Source of the DNA: Candidatus Eiseniibacteriota bacterium
Lineage (GTDB): Bacteria; Eisenbacteria; RBG-16-71-46
DNA: 7,162 nt
Direction: 5' to 3'
NCBI GenBank assembly: GCA_023249815.1
Contig: JAHFBX010000142.1
Coordinates: forward strand, 1-7,162
Positions within the stretch are counted from its first letter, which is position 1. Each line of letters begins with the position of its first letter. The translations under genes and the position numbers were made by a program. Below the pieces are notes generated by a model. That model saw only the letters and a program-made list of their open reading frames with translations. It was not told where the DNA came from and ran no database searches. Shown here one piece after another: positions 5,613 through 7,162 of the stretch.

Positions 5613-6745
5613 GCGGCCCCCCGGGACCATCGCTGCCTCGCGAGCGCATCCTCGTCGCCGTTCATGGCGCTGACGCGATAGAGCAGTCCCGCGGCGGCCA
5701 GGTTCACGAGCAGCGCCGAGCCGCCGTACGACACGAATGGCAGCGGCAGGCCGGTGGTGGGTGCGAGCCCGGTGGCGACCGCGAGGTTCGCGATCGCGTA
5801 CAGGCCGATCTGCACCGTGAGGCCGCCGGCGAGCAGGCAGGCGAACGGGTCCGAGGCGCGCGCCGCCGCCCGCATCCCACGCCACAGGAACAACCCGACC
5901 ACGACGAACAGCAGGGTCACGCCGATCAAGCCCAGCTCCTCGGCGAAGATGGAGAAGATGAAGTCCGTGTGCGCCTCGGGCAGGTAGAGCAGCTTCTGGA
6001 GGCCGCCCCCGAGGCCGCGCCCCAGCACTCCGCCGGAGCCGATCGCGATGAGCGACTGGTCGAGCTGCCAGCCGGCGCCGCGGTGATCGAGTTGGCCGCC
6101 GAACACGAACCCGAGATAGGTGTGCACGCGCGTCATCATGTAGGGGTGGGTGGCGAGCGCCACCGCCACGACCGCCGCGCCCGCCGCGAGCGGCGCCCCG
6201 AGAAGTTTGAGTGGTGCGCCGGAGAGGAACAGCATGATGAACCCGGTGCCGAGCAGCAGTGCGGCGGAGCTCAGATTCGGCTGCTTCAAGATCAGGCCCG
6301 CGACCAGGCCGAGCACGAGCAGCGGTGGCACCATGCCGCGCCAGAAGCCCAGCTCGGCGACCGGCCGGCGCTTGAGCCACCACGCCAGGAACACCACCGC
6401 CGCCAGGCGGCCGAGGTCGGTGGGCTGCACCGACAGGAAGCCGAGCCGGAGCCAGCGTGTCGCACCGTTCGACATGTGGCCCATGGCCACGACGAGCGCC
6501 AGCATCACGCAGGCGGCACCCAGGAGCCACGGCGCCATCGCCTCCAGCCGCCGCAGACTCAGACGCGAGCACGCGAACAGCACGACGATGCCAATGAGCG
6601 TGCGCACGAACTGCTGCTTGAGGAAGTAGTTCGAATCCCCATACCGCACGAACGCGTGAAACGAACCCGCCGAGTAGACCATCACCAGTCCGACGGCGGT
6701 GAGCAGTAAGGCCAGTCCCACCAGCCAACGATCTCCACGCCTCAC
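5609..6745 (-). CDS. ftsW: Septal peptidoglycan glycosyltransferase FtsW (SEDS family)
   Basis: FtsW is a ten-helix membrane protein of the SEDS family that polymerises lipid II at the septum with a class b PBP (FtsI). The product is 378 aa from GTG 6745. Seen: a first membrane helix with LVMVYSAGS (20-28); NGATRWLRLG (93-102); QPTDLGRLA (107-115); KQPNLSSA (154-161); the extracellular-loop motif LPEAHTDFIF (255-264), whose Asp261 corresponds to E. coli FtsW Asp297, the essential residue; EELGLIG (269-275); and GLPLPFVSYGGSA (332-344). GQLDHRGAGWQLDQSLIAIG (217-236) and the cluster position favour FtsW over RodA. The start is decided by the GTGA overlap with murD and by GAGAGGAG 7 nt upstream; upstream in-frame Met codons lie inside murD. 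Odd points are QPTD..R instead of QPSE..K, and QPN instead of QPD. Confidence 0.96.
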   Translation of the reverse strand: MRRGDRWLVGLALLLTAVGLVMVYSAGSFHAFVRYGDSNYFLKQQFVRTLIGIVVLFACSRLSLRRLEAMAPWLLGAACVMLALVVAMGHMSNGATRWLRLGFLSVQPTDLGRLAAVVFLAWWLKRRPVAELGFWRGMVPPLLVLGLVAGLILKQPNLSSAALLLGTGFIMLFLSGAPLKLLGAPLAAGAAVVAVALATHPYMMTRVHTYLGFVFGGQLDHRGAGWQLDQSLIAIGSGGVLGRGLGGGLQKLLYLPEAHTDFIFSIFAEELGLIGVTLLFVVVGLFLWRGMRAAARASDPFACLLAGGLTVQIGLYAIANLAVATGLAPTTGLPLPFVSYGGSALLVNLAAAGLLYRVSAMNGDEDALARQRWSRGAA

Positions 6746-7162
6746 GCGGTCACTCCTCTCGCCGCGAGCCGCTCGACTTCGTCCTTGAAGCGACGGCCAC
6801 GGTCCTCGTAGTCGGTGAACATATCGAATGATGCACATCCTGGCGACAGCAGCACGACCGCAGCGCTGGCGCGCGCGGCCTCGAAGGCCGCCCGCACCGC
6901 GTCGGCGAGCGTCGCGGCGCGCTCCTCGGGCACGCCCGGCCACGCCCGCGCCATCGCGTCCGCGCCCTCCCCGATCAGCACGAGGTGCCGCACGTGCGCG
7001 CGCACGAGCTCGGCGAGAGGCCGGAAGTCCTGTCCCTTGTCGCGCCCGCCCGCGATCAGCACGACGCGTTCGGGAAAACTCTGCAGCGCCACGCGCAGCG
7101 AATCCGTGTTCGTGGCCTTGGAGTCGTTGACGAAGCGGACGCCCTGCAATTCGCCCACGCTC
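6742..7162 (-). CDS. murD: UDP-N-acetylmuramoylalanine--D-glutamate ligase MurD, C-terminal part (5' end outside window)
   Basis: MurD adds D-glutamate to UDP-MurNAc-L-Ala in the cytoplasm, with ATP. Only the last 139 codons are present, the C-terminal ligase domain (domain 3) of a protein usually about 430-460 aa. Numbering from the first whole codon, the sequence shows FVNDSKATNTDS (10-21), which contacts the substrate; AGGRDKGQDF (37-46); and the MurD hallmark LSPGCASFDMF (105-115) followed by YEDRGRRFKDEV (118-129). The frame enters the window already open, and a GTG near the edge is not the start. The TGA at 6744-6742 overlaps the ftsW GTG. Nothing is broken in the visible part. Identification is certain. 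Confidence 0.96.
   Translation of the reverse strand, partial: SVGELQGVRFVNDSKATNTDSLRVALQSFPERVVLIAGGRDKGQDFRPLAELVRAHVRHLVLIGEGADAMARAWPGVPEERAATLADAVRAAFEAARASAAVVLLSPGCASFDMFTDYEDRGRRFKDEVERLAARGVTA
6753..6760 (-). promoter_or_regulatory. Ribosome binding site of ftsW, inside the 3' end of murD
   Basis: The coding strand has GAGAGGAG ending 7 nt before the GTG at 6745. With the GTGA overlap of the murD stop, this selects the GTG as the ftsW start within a frame that is open for 66 more codons upstream. Confidence 0.75.

Noticed and set aside
5969..6709. 246-codon open frame on the plus strand opposite ftsW
   Set aside because: Its very polar His/Gln/Glu/Arg-rich product mirrors the hydrophobic codons of FtsW; it is a shadow.
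6746..6943. Upstream extension of the ftsW frame to a Met inside murD
   Set aside because: The added 66 residues are Arg/Gly/Ala-rich and overlap the conserved end of MurD in another frame; the GTG at 6745 has a proper ribosome site and GTGA overlap.
1..7162. A new multi-gene system hidden in the window
   Set aside because: All substantial coding capacity is accounted for by conserved dcw genes; only the 272-nt murG-murC gap is left unexplained.

Overview
This window is a section of a bacterial division and cell wall (dcw) cluster. Every real gene lies on the minus strand, so the transcription order is the reverse of the coordinates: murD (3' part) > ftsW > murG > gap > murC > ftsQ > ftsA > ftsZ (5' part). 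The DNA is very GC-rich. Third codon positions in ftsZ are about 93% G or C by hand count, which is why long meaningless antisense reading frames lie opposite the true genes. The sequence does not identify the organism. Three features lean, without proof, towards a high-GC member of the FCB (Fibrobacteres-Chlorobi-Bacteroidetes) or Gemmatimonadota/Eisenbacteria-like lineages: the FtsA/FtsQ division set, murC joined directly to ftsQ without murB or ddl, and an FtsW carrying QPNLSS and VSYGGSA motifs.

Layout. At 6742-7162 is the C-terminal ligase domain of MurD. At 5609-6745 is FtsW, the division glycosyltransferase, starting at a GTG that overlaps the murD stop by 4 nt. At 4473-5612 is MurG, probably starting at a GTG that overlaps the ftsW stop in the same way. 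At 4201-4472 is a 272-nt gap, the only large non-housekeeping stretch. It holds a three-copy 36-bp tandem repeat, a long near-perfect hairpin, and a 90-codon reading frame that bridges murG and murC exactly. At 2809-4200 is MurC. FtsQ (1985-2812) overlaps it as ATGA. FtsA (727-1962) and the first 221 codons of FtsZ (1-664) follow, each behind a short gap and a strong GGGAGGG ribosome binding site.

How the genes work together. MurC adds the first amino acid and MurD the second of the peptidoglycan precursor stem peptide. MurG completes lipid II. FtsW polymerises lipid II at the septum. FtsQ is a divisome scaffold, FtsA anchors FtsZ to the membrane, and FtsZ forms the ring. The close packing and 4-nt overlaps indicate one operon with translational coupling. 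No promoter, terminator, RNA gene, mobile element or CRISPR array was recognised. Most of the window is ordinary and conserved; the murG-murC gap is what deserves attention.
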